Source of the DNA: Cellvibrionaceae bacterium
Lineage (GTDB): Bacteria; Pseudomonadota; Gammaproteobacteria; Pseudomonadales; Cellvibrionaceae
NCBI GenBank assembly: GCA_027012915.1
Contig: JALUYN010000687.1
Location: 1-5,295 of the forward strand
Direction of reading: 5' to 3'
Length of the DNA stretch: 5,295 nucleotides
The position numbers and the translations under genes were made by a program. The notes beneath the pieces are model-generated. The model ran no database searches. It was not told where the DNA came from and saw only the letters and a program-made list of their open reading frames with translations. Positions 1 to 5,267 of this stretch are shown here, in pieces (the first letter of the stretch is position 1; every line of letters starts with the position of its first letter).

Positions 1-182
1 TCAGCGACAGCGGTGACAACACTGGCTTTTATCTGGGACAAAGGGTCAATCACCCGATGTTCGGTGAAGGTAAGATCACCTGTTTCGAAGGTGACGGCAG
101 CAGTGCACGGGTACAGGTGAACTTTGATAGCGAAGGCAGCAAATGGTTGGTCCTCAAATTTGCTAAACTCGAAGCTCTGTAG
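1..182 (+). CDS. uvrD: DNA helicase II UvrD, C-terminal end (partial)
   Basis: The frame that opens at base 3 encodes 59 residues and stops at TAG 180-182; the rest of the gene lies upstream of the window. The visible tail contains GQRVNHPMFGEGKI, then ARVQVNF, then GSKWLVLKFAKLEAL. This is the characteristic C-terminal domain of UvrD-family superfamily 1 helicases, which is tudor-like and is known to contact RNA polymerase in E. coli and Bacillus relatives. UvrD unwinds DNA 3'-5' in nucleotide excision repair and methyl-directed mismatch repair. Rep lacks this exact tail, so UvrD is preferred; PcrA is the Gram-positive equivalent and is less likely here. The helicase motifs themselves are not visible, so the identity rests on the tail alone. 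The stop lies 34 bases before the dctP start, with no terminator hairpin between them. Confidence 0.88.
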   Translation, partial: SDSGDNTGFYLGQRVNHPMFGEGKITCFEGDGSSARVQVNFDSEGSKWLVLKFAKLEAL

Positions 183-216
183 ATTCAACGACTCAAACAA
201 TAATAAAAAGACGCTT

Positions 217-1359
217 ATGACTGACTCTCCCCAAAAGACCAATTGGCAACCCGTTGTTATTCTAGGATTGGTGACCTTGTGTGTGCTGCTGTTTTGGCAA
301 ATGGTCGCTGTGAAAGCAACTCAACAAAGTACTGTGTCCGGTGAGTCGATCAGTGCCCAGGAAAATCAGCCTACCTACGAATGGAAATTGGTGACCACTT
401 GGCCAAAGAACTTTCCCGGGCTTGGCTCTGCCGCTGTCAACTTTGCCGAGCGTATGGACCGCATGAGCAATGGTCGCTTCAAGGTGAAAGTCTATGGTGC
501 CGGTGAGCTGGTTCCAGCTTTGGGTGTGTTTGATGCTGTATCTCAAGGCAGTGTCGAAGCTGGACACGGTGCGGCCTATTACTGGAAGGGCAAAATACCG
601 GCATCGCCATTTTTTACTTCGGTGCCTTTTGGTTTGAATGCGCAGGAAATGAATGGCTGGCTGCACTACGGTGGGGGTCTTGAATTGTGGCGTGAGCTCT
701 ACGCGCCTTTCGATATTATTCCATTCGCTGGTGGCAATACGGGCGTGCAAATGGCAGGTTGGTTTAACAAAGAGATCAACAGTATCGAAGATCTCAAAGG
801 GCTAAAAATGCGAATTCCGGGTGTAGCCGGACAGGTATTTAATCGTGCGGGTGGCTCGTCTGTGAATATCCCTGGCGGTGAGCTCTACACAGCGCTACAG
901 ACTGGTGTTATCGATGCCACCGAGTGGGTGGGGCCATACAATGATCTGGCATTCGGCTTTTATCAGGTGGCCAAGTATTACTATTATCCCGGTTGGCACG
1001 AACCAGGTCCTACCCTGGAGTTGATAATCAATAAGCAGGCGTACGAGGCGCTGCCAGTGGATGTACAGGCGATGGTCGATACTGCCGCGCGGATGGCCAA
1101 TCAAGATATGTTGGATGAATACACCGGTCGCAATAACTCCGCTCTCAAAGAGTTGATCGAAAAGCATGGCGTCCAGGTAAAGCCACTACCCGAAGACGTG
1201 TTGGAGAAACTCGAGCTGATTGCCCACGAAGTGTACAGAGAAGAAGCGGCTAAAGATGCCGATTTCAAACGCGTCTATGAGGCCTATGAGGCGTTTAAGC
1301 AAGGCGTCAGAAATTACCACGCCATCTCAGAAGAAGCTTATTTCGAAGTGCGGGATTAA
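217..1359 (+). CDS. dctP: TRAP transporter periplasmic solute-binding protein, DctP family (2-oxoacid/lactate-type)
   Basis: This 380-residue protein is the soluble receptor of a tripartite ATP-independent periplasmic (TRAP) transporter; it captures a small organic acid and delivers it to DctQM. Residues about 12-30 form a hydrophobic signal peptide with a possible cleavage site after VKA (residue 34). The n-region is poorly basic, so the segment could instead stay as a membrane anchor. The mature domain begins at YEWKLVTTWP (54-63). The signature RIPG at 199-202 carries the conserved arginine that salt-bridges the substrate carboxylate in DctP proteins. Gln178, Glu236-Trp237 (in ATEWVGPYND) and the YYYYPGW segment (254-260) match my recollection of the ligand and metal site of Rhodobacter TakP and the Thermus lactate-binding relative. 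A 2-oxo or hydroxy monocarboxylate is therefore the likely ligand (inference). ATG 217 was chosen because the frame's upstream extension to 124 runs inside uvrD and is not signal-peptide-like. The Shine-Dalgarno match is weak (AAAAAG). The matching permease genes lie on the opposite strand. Confidence 0.92.
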   Translation: MTDSPQKTNWQPVVILGLVTLCVLLFWQMVAVKATQQSTVSGESISAQENQPTYEWKLVTTWPKNFPGLGSAAVNFAERMDRMSNGRFKVKVYGAGELVPALGVFDAVSQGSVEAGHGAAYYWKGKIPASPFFTSVPFGLNAQEMNGWLHYGGGLELWRELYAPFDIIPFAGGNTGVQMAGWFNKEINSIEDLKGLKMRIPGVAGQVFNRAGGSSVNIPGGELYTALQTGVIDATEWVGPYNDLAFGFYQVAKYYYYPGWHEPGPTLELIINKQAYEALPVDVQAMVDTAARMANQDMLDEYTGRNNSALKELIEKHGVQVKPLPEDVLEKLELIAHEVYREEAAKDADFKRVYEAYEAFKQGVRNYHAISEEAYFEVRD

Positions 1360-1367
1360 CAAAGACT

Positions 1368-1415
1368 CCGTCACCCCGGCTTGCTTCGCCGCTCCGGCAA
1401 GTTGTGGGATGACGG
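1368..1415. repeat. imperfect palindrome between convergent genes; possible bidirectional terminator or dispersed repeat
   Basis: CCGTCA at 1368-1373 pairs with TGACGG at 1410-1415. Inside this, CCC pairs with GGG and CTTGC (1380-1384) with GCAAG (1397-1401), separated by a small internal loop. The hairpin loop is about 12 bases. It sits in the 75-base spacer between the dctP and yciA stop codons, where a two-way terminator is expected. There is no clear T-run on the plus strand and only a short TCTTTG on the minus strand, so intrinsic termination is uncertain. The GTCA-CCC...GGGATGAC pattern also resembles small palindromic elements scattered in proteobacterial intergenic regions. Confidence 0.5.
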
Positions 1416-1434
1416 TACTGACCTTCAGGAAGAA

Positions 1435-1839
1435 TTACCCGGATATCTGGCGAGTCCGGCCGTTATCGTCAATCGCCACATAAACGAAGGCGCCTTCGGT
1501 GACTTTGTAATTTTCACCGGTCCCCGGGCGGGACAACCACACATCCACCAGCACTCGAATGGATGAACGTCCCACTTCGGTAACGCTGGTATAGCAACTC
1601 ACCAGAGAACCTACAGGTACCGGGCGCAGAAATGCCATACTGCCCGCTGCTACGGTTGTCACTCTACCGCCAGCCAGTTGTGTTGCGGTAGTGGAACCCG
1701 CCAGGTCCATCTTGGACATCAACCAGCCGCCGTAAATATCGCCATTGGCATTGGTGTCGCCTGGCATTGCCAGTTCTTGCAGGGTCAATTGTCCTTCCGG
1801 AGTTGGATCACTGTCCATATCGTCAATTGTTGTATTCAC
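1435..1839 (-). CDS. yciA: acyl-CoA thioesterase, YciA-type hotdog fold
   Basis: This 134-residue protein, close to the usual YciA length (E. coli about 132), hydrolyses acyl-CoA esters to free acid and CoA in the cytoplasm. The family accepts a broad range of chain lengths. The hallmark segment is LAMPGDTNANGDIYGGW (23-39) followed by MSKMDLAG. Asp45 in the latter aligns with the catalytic aspartate of Haemophilus HI0827/YciA as I recall it. AFLRPVPVGSLVSCY (69-83) and the closing AFVYVAIDDNGRTR strand are also family-typical. The start is GTG at 1839, preceded by GAGAG with 7 bases between. Met8 (ATG at 1818) would give an N-terminus nearer E. coli YciA but has no Shine-Dalgarno sequence. 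The gene lies 34 bases downstream of dctM on the same strand with no terminator between, so it is probably the last gene of the TRAP permease operon. No signal peptide is present. Confidence 0.93.
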   Translation of the reverse strand: MNTTIDDMDSDPTPEGQLTLQELAMPGDTNANGDIYGGWLMSKMDLAGSTTATQLAGGRVTTVAAGSMAFLRPVPVGSLVSCYTSVTEVGRSSIRVLVDVWLSRPGTGENYKVTEGAFVYVAIDDNGRTRQISG

Positions 1840-1846
1840 GTTTCAT

Positions 1847-1851
1847 CTCTC
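1847..1851 (-). promoter_or_regulatory. ribosome binding site of yciA
   Basis: On the minus strand GAGAG stands 7 bases before GTG 1839. This supports the GTG over the in-frame ATG at codon 8. The codon two positions upstream of the GTG is an in-frame TGA, so no longer form is possible. Confidence 0.6.
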
Positions 1852-1873
1852 ATAATGGTTTAAATGTTCAGAA

Positions 1874-3238
1874 TTAGTGCATCAGGTCTGGCAGCCAGGT
1901 TGCCAGCGATGGCCAAATTGCCAACACCACCATCAGTGCCACCTGTATAGCAATAAATGGTGCCACCCCTCGGTAGATAGCGGCTGTTGGCACTGTATCT
2001 GGTGCTACACCGCGCAGGTAAAACAGAGCAAAACCGAATGGCGGTGTTAAGAATGACGTTTGCAGATTGAGGGCAATCATAATGCCCAGCCATACTGGAT
2101 CCAGCCCCATGGCCAGCAATACCGGGCCGACAATCGGTACCACCACAAAGGTGATCTCAATAAAGTCGAGAATAAACCCCAGCAGGAAAATCACTACCAT
2201 GACCAGCAGTGTCGCGGAAAATACTCCGCCTGGTAGCTGATTGAAGAACTCTGTAATCATTTCCTCGCCGCCAAAGCCGCGAAACACCAAGGAAAACAAA
2301 GAGGCACCGATGAGAATGGTAAACACCATGGCGGTGGTTTCTGTAGTGGAGCGCACCACGTCGCGCATCTTGTTCCAGGACAATTGCCCTTTGAATAGCG
2401 CCAACAATGTTGCGCCCAGGGCGCCAACGCCAGCGGCTTCGGTGGGCGTTGCTGCGCCGGAGATAATCGAACCCAGAACCAGTACGATCAGCAGAATAGG
2501 TGGAGCAAGACTGGCGAGCAAATGTCCGGTGTCGACACCTTCTTCCGTCGGGGTTGTTGGCGCTGTTTCCGATGATCTCACAGCTTTGAATAGTAAATAC
2601 ACAATATACAGACCCACCAGCAATAGGCCTGGAATCAGTGCCCCCATAAACAGGTCACCGACCGAGACTGGCTCCGGGCTGAACACTCCCATCTGCAGCT
2701 GTGCCTGTTGATACGCATTGGAGAGGATATCCCCCAGCAGTACCAATGCAATAGAGGGCGGAATAATCTGACCGAGGGTACCGGTGGCGCAAATAGTGCC
2801 CGTAGCGAGCTCCGGGCTGTAGCCCCGCTTGAGCATGGTGGGCAGTGACATCAAACCCATGGTCACGACGGTGGCGCCAACGATGCCAGTACAAGCTGCC
2901 AAAAGCATGCCCACCACCACAACCGATATGGCCATGCCCCCGGGCAGGCGACCACAGGCCTTGGCCATATCATCCAACAGCTGCTCGGCGAGGTTGGTGC
3001 GTTCCAGCATAACCCCCATCAACACAAACAGCGGCACTGCCACCAGAGTGTAATTGTTGATGGTGCCAAACATGCGGTCGGGGAATGCCAGCAATAAGCT
3101 GGCATCAAAATGGCCGCTGATAATGCCAAGACCTGCACACAACAGTGCGGTACCGGCAAGGGTAAAGGCCACAGGGTAACCCATCATCAGGCACAGGCAG
3201 ACCAGTAGGAACATCAATAATGGCAGGGCTTCAATCAT
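1874..3238 (-). CDS. dctM: TRAP transporter large permease subunit, DctM family (mannitol/chloroaromatic-type group)
   Basis: This 454-residue inner-membrane protein is the transport channel of the TRAP system and couples solute entry to an ion gradient, usually sodium. It is hydrophobic throughout, with about 11-13 predicted membrane segments. Family landmarks in order are LLMFLLV...GYPVAFTLAG (7-29), the NNYTLVAVPLFVLMG block (61-75), GTLGQIIPPS (153-162), GAATPTEAAGVG (261-272), LDFIEIT (357-363) and LTPPFGFALFYLRG (397-410). The GTLGQIIPPS and ATPTEAA motifs fall in the discontinuous helices that bind Na+ and substrate in studied DctM (SiaM) homologues. ATG 3238 is preferred: it gives the usual family start MIEALPLLMF and overlaps the dctQ stop by 8 bases, and GGTG lies upstream at 3245-3248. 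A GTG at 3247 would add only MKK. The overlap implies translational coupling with dctQ. Substrate specificity comes from DctP, probably the one at 217-1359. Confidence 0.95.
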   Translation of the reverse strand: MIEALPLLMFLLVCLCLMMGYPVAFTLAGTALLCAGLGIISGHFDASLLLAFPDRMFGTINNYTLVAVPLFVLMGVMLERTNLAEQLLDDMAKACGRLPGGMAISVVVVGMLLAACTGIVGATVVTMGLMSLPTMLKRGYSPELATGTICATGTLGQIIPPSIALVLLGDILSNAYQQAQLQMGVFSPEPVSVGDLFMGALIPGLLLVGLYIVYLLFKAVRSSETAPTTPTEEGVDTGHLLASLAPPILLIVLVLGSIISGAATPTEAAGVGALGATLLALFKGQLSWNKMRDVVRSTTETTAMVFTILIGASLFSLVFRGFGGEEMITEFFNQLPGGVFSATLLVMVVIFLLGFILDFIEITFVVVPIVGPVLLAMGLDPVWLGIMIALNLQTSFLTPPFGFALFYLRGVAPDTVPTAAIYRGVAPFIAIQVALMVVLAIWPSLATWLPDLMH

Positions 3239-3752
3239 CTTCTTCACCCACCATCAGTGTTGCCAGGCTCTTTAGTGCTTCTGCCAGCCCCTGTGCTGCC
3301 AGTGTAATAGCCATTACGGGAATCATGGTTTTCAGCAAAAACACCAGCGGAAGTCCATCCGCATTGCCTGAAGCTTCGCGGATGCGCCAGGACGCTGCTA
3401 CGAAATCCCAGCTGATAAACAGAATAAAACCACACAGCGGCAGCAGGAATACCAAACTTCCCAAAGCGTTGACCCAGGCTTTGCCGCGGGCACTGAAGTT
3501 GCGGTAGAAAATGTCGACGCGAACGTGGGCGTCGCGTTTTAGCGTGTAGGCCGCGCCAATCAGGAACACGGCCGCGTGCAGATAGGTAATCGATTCCTGC
3601 ATTCCCACGGAGCCTACGGAGAATCCATAGCGCAGTATTACCACCGCCACCGTTACTATTACCATCATCAGTGCCAACCAGGACACAAAGCGGCCGGTCA
3701 GCTCCGAACACAGTTCCAGATAACGTATGGCAGGCTTGATCGGCCCGGACAT
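3231..3752 (-). CDS. dctQ: TRAP transporter small permease subunit, DctQ family
   Basis: This 173-residue inner-membrane protein is the small accessory subunit that packs against DctM and helps dock the binding protein. Four membrane segments are visible, at about residues 22-41, 54-71, 94-116 and 134-160, the standard DctQ topology. The loop LKRDAHVRVDIFY (71-83) is the family signature (usually L-R-R-D-x-H-V-R-V-D), and R41-Y42 after the first helix is also typical. ATG 3752 is preceded by GGAG (3763-3766) at a 10-base spacing. The stop TGA overlaps the dctM start, and the two form one transcription unit with yciA. Its pairing with the DctP at 217-1359 is inferred from proximity and from both belonging to the same TRAP subgroup. 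Confidence 0.93.
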   Translation of the reverse strand: MSGPIKPAIRYLELCSELTGRFVSWLALMMVIVTVAVVILRYGFSVGSVGMQESITYLHAAVFLIGAAYTLKRDAHVRVDIFYRNFSARGKAWVNALGSLVFLLPLCGFILFISWDFVAASWRIREASGNADGLPLVFLLKTMIPVMAITLAAQGLAEALKSLATLMVGEEDD

Positions 3753-3811
3753 TTCAGGAAGTCTCCATTGTTATTATTTTGTAGTGTCTTTTCACACCTA
3801 ATTGGAGCGCT

Positions 3812-3817
3812 AGTATA
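3812..3817 (-). promoter_or_regulatory. possible -10 element for the dctQ-dctM-yciA operon
   Basis: TATACT on the minus strand is a near-consensus sigma-70 -10 hexamer, placed so that transcription would begin about 50 bases before the dctQ ATG. At 17 bases upstream the sequence is GC-rich (near the CCCGCGGG palindrome at 3832-3839) and has no recognisable -35 box. If real, this promoter probably depends on an activator. No known operator for it was recognised. Confidence 0.4.
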
Positions 3818-3898
3818 CCTTCAGCTTCGCCCCCGCGGGAGCTAAACGAGTGTTTAATCACCACAAAAGGCAAAATACACTCAGAACCTCCACTTTAT

Positions 3899-3916
3899 TA
3901 ATGTTATGTAACATTA
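3899..3916. promoter_or_regulatory. perfect 8-bp dyad upstream of pstS (operator-like)
   Basis: TAATGTTA and TAACATTA flank a central TG and are exact reverse complements. The right arm overlaps the first PhoB half-site (3906-3912). A symmetrical site of this size in a divergent promoter region is typical of a dimeric regulator, but I do not recognise the protein. It may also be a by-product of AT-rich Pho-box sequence. Confidence 0.4.
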
Positions 3917-3945
3917 CTGTCATATTGCAGTAATACAGTTGTCAC
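3906..3945 (+). promoter_or_regulatory. tandem Pho box (four PhoB half-sites) controlling pstS
   Basis: Four 7-base direct repeats occur at exact 11-base intervals: ATGTAAC (3906), CTGTCAT (3917), CAGTAAT (3928) and TTGTCAC (3939). The consensus PhoB half-site is CTGTCAT/CTGTCAC: the second repeat is a perfect match, the fourth matches 6 of 7, and the other two match 5 of 7. Two neighbouring half-sites bind a PhoB dimer, so two dimers are expected here. The number, phasing and position correspond to the E. coli pstS promoter as I remember it. The prediction is induction by PhoB-phosphate during phosphate starvation. Confidence 0.85.
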
Positions 3946-3955
3946 CTATGAAACC

Positions 3956-3961
3956 TAGCAT
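3956..3961 (+). promoter_or_regulatory. -10 element of the PhoB-dependent pstS promoter
   Basis: TAGCAT matches TATAAT at 4 of 6 positions, including the key first two and last two bases. It begins exactly 10 bases after the last PhoB half-site, the spacing used when the Pho box replaces a -35 element. Transcription would start near 3968, giving a leader of about 40 bases. A competing hexamer, TATGAA at 3947-3952, lies too close to the Pho box. Confidence 0.6.
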
Positions 3962-3996
3962 GGCTGGCGATCGTTAATTTGGTCCCTATATCTTTT

Positions 3997-4001
3997 GGAG
4001 G
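3997..4001 (+). promoter_or_regulatory. ribosome binding site of pstS
   Basis: GGAGG lies 5 bases before GTG 4007, a strong Shine-Dalgarno sequence. It fixes GTG as the start and rules out the in-frame TTG at 3995, which overlaps it and would place MEDT before an otherwise normal signal peptide. Confidence 0.85.
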
Positions 4002-4006
4002 ATACT

Positions 4007-5101
4007 GTGAAAAAAACATTAATGACTGCTACTCTGGCGGCCACTGCACTACTGAACACCCAGGTAGCGTCTGCTGCCCGTGACTACATCAGCATCGTTG
4101 GTTCTTCTACTGTTTACCCATTCGCTACCGTTGTGGCTGAGCGTTTTGGTAAGAGCACCAACTTCAAAACTCCTAAAATCGAATCTACCGGTTCTGGCGG
4201 TGGTTTGAAGCTGTTCTGTCAAGGTGTTGGCGTAACTCACCCTGACATCACCAACGCTTCTCGTCGTATCAAAGCTTCTGAAGTTAAGCTGTGCGAAAGC
4301 AACGGCGTTAAAGACATTACCGAAGTTCTGATCGGTTACGACGGCATCGTTATCGGTAACTCCAAGAAGTCTGCTCAAATGGAGCTGACTCGCAAGGATC
4401 TGTTCCTGGCTCTGGCCAAGCGCATCCCTAACCCAGACGGTTCCGAGACTCTGATCGACAACCCTCACAAGCTGTGGAGCGACGTTAACCCTGCTCTGCC
4501 AGCAACCAAAATTGAGGTTCTGGGCCCACCACCAACCTCTGGTACCCGTGACGCTTTCGCCGAGCTGGCTATGGAAGGTGGTTGTAAGAAGTTCGGTTGG
4601 ATCAAAAACCTGAAGAAAGAATCCAAAGCCGAGAAGAAGCTGGGCAACAAAAAAGCTGCCAAAGCTCTGAAGAAAAAGTACAAGGGCATCTGCCACACTG
4701 TTCGTGAAGACGGTCCTTACATCGAAGCTGGCGAGAACGACAACCTGATCGTTCAAAAGCTGAACGCTAACCCTAACGCCCTGGGCGTATTCGGTTTCAG
4801 CTTCCTGGATCAGAACGCTGATCAAATCCAAGGTTCTAAAGTAGACGGTCAAGAGCCTACTTTCGAATCCATTGCTGACGGCAGCTACCCTGTTTCTCGC
4901 CCACTGTACTTCTACGTGAAAAAAGCACACGTAGGTACTATCCCTGGCATGAAAGAGTACCTGGCTGAGTTCACCAGCGAGAAAGCTTTCGGTGGCGAAG
5001 GTTACCTGACTGAAAAAGGTATGATTCCTCTGCCTAAAGCTGAGCGTGCTGAAGTTCGCGCTGCTGCTACTGAACTGAAGAATCTGCAACTGCCTCAATA
5101 A
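4007..5101 (+). CDS. pstS: phosphate ABC transporter periplasmic phosphate-binding protein PstS
   Basis: This 364-residue protein binds inorganic phosphate in the periplasm and passes it to the PstCAB ABC transporter. The N-terminus MKKTLMTATLAATALL...ASA is a Sec signal peptide with likely cleavage after residue 23. The first phosphate-loop motif GSSTVYPF is at 32-39, followed by STGSGGGLKLFC (60-71), ITNASRRIK (81-89), IGYDGIVIG (109-117) and TSGTRDAF (177-184); together these supply the Ser, Thr, Asp and Arg ligands expected in PstS. Four cysteines (71, 96, 193, 229) could form two disulfides. Residues about 194-226 hold 15 lysines in 33 positions, an expansion I do not recall in relatives. 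The start is GTG, set by the Shine-Dalgarno sequence at 3997-4001. Codon use is strongly biased (CTG for Leu, CGT for Arg, GGT and GTT common), unlike the TRAP genes, indicating very high expression. PhoB half-sites precede it and a terminator follows. A phosphate-binding-like protein with another role is possible but unlikely. Confidence 0.95.
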   Translation: MKKTLMTATLAATALLNTQVASAARDYISIVGSSTVYPFATVVAERFGKSTNFKTPKIESTGSGGGLKLFCQGVGVTHPDITNASRRIKASEVKLCESNGVKDITEVLIGYDGIVIGNSKKSAQMELTRKDLFLALAKRIPNPDGSETLIDNPHKLWSDVNPALPATKIEVLGPPPTSGTRDAFAELAMEGGCKKFGWIKNLKKESKAEKKLGNKKAAKALKKKYKGICHTVREDGPYIEAGENDNLIVQKLNANPNALGVFGFSFLDQNADQIQGSKVDGQEPTFESIADGSYPVSRPLYFYVKKAHVGTIPGMKEYLAEFTSEKAFGGEGYLTEKGMIPLPKAERAEVRAAATELKNLQLPQ

Positions 5102-5140
5102 GAGCGAGTTGTTCTTCTCTCCTTTGTCCGAATAAGGATA

Positions 5141-5171
5141 GCCCGCACAAGTTGCTTGTGCGGGCCTTTTT
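5141..5171 (+). terminator. intrinsic terminator after pstS
   Basis: GCCCGCACAAG (5141-5151) pairs perfectly with CTTGTGCGGGC (5155-5165) across a 3-base loop, followed by C and five Ts (5167-5171). This is a strong rho-independent terminator 39 bases after the pstS stop. It would stop most transcripts and leave pstS mRNA in excess over anything downstream. Confidence 0.92.
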
Positions 5172-5206
5172 GACAAAGGGGGGCTAAAACTGAAGGATTT
5201 TATAAA

Positions 5207-5236
5207 CAAGCCTGTTATTAAACTGAAACAGCCTTG
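5207..5236 (+). repeat. imperfect inverted repeat, possible second hairpin in the pstS downstream spacer
   Basis: CAAGCCTGTT (5207-5216) and AACAGCCTTG (5227-5236) are complementary at 9 of 10 positions around a 10-base AT-rich loop. CTTTT follows. It could be a back-up terminator, an mRNA-stabilising hairpin or an operator dyad. Next to it, CTTTTA (5237-5242) and TAAAAG (5252-5257) form a further small inverted repeat around AAGATCTT. Confidence 0.4.
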
Positions 5237-5267
5237 CTTTTAAGATCTTTATAAAAGTACGAGTACC

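Noticed and set aside
124..216. N-terminal extension of dctP by 31 residues
   Set aside because: It overlaps the uvrD coding end, has no ribosome site and places a polar stretch before a clear signal peptide that starts at ATG 217.
262..750. 162-codon minus-strand frame inside dctP
   Set aside because: It lies opposite a well-supported gene, shows no family features, and its composition (rich in His, Arg, Thr) is typical of a shadow frame.
1838..1853. Five-codon frame (MRDET) whose TGA overlaps the yciA GTG
   Set aside because: It could suggest translational coupling, but it has no ribosome site of its own and is short enough to be chance.
2241..2711. 156-codon plus-strand frame opposite dctM
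   Set aside because: It is antisense to a complete DctM with all family motifs and has no recognisable domain.
3244..3711. 155-codon frame overlapping dctQ on the same strand
   Set aside because: dctQ in the neighbouring frame has four clear membrane helices and the DctQ loop signature; this frame is Arg-, Gly- and His-rich without membrane segments.
4049..5209. 386-codon open frame antisense to pstS, longer than pstS itself
   Set aside because: It exists because pstS almost never uses TTA, CTA or TCA codons, which would read as stops on the other strand. The predicted protein has no recognisable domain, and it runs through the terminator hairpin.
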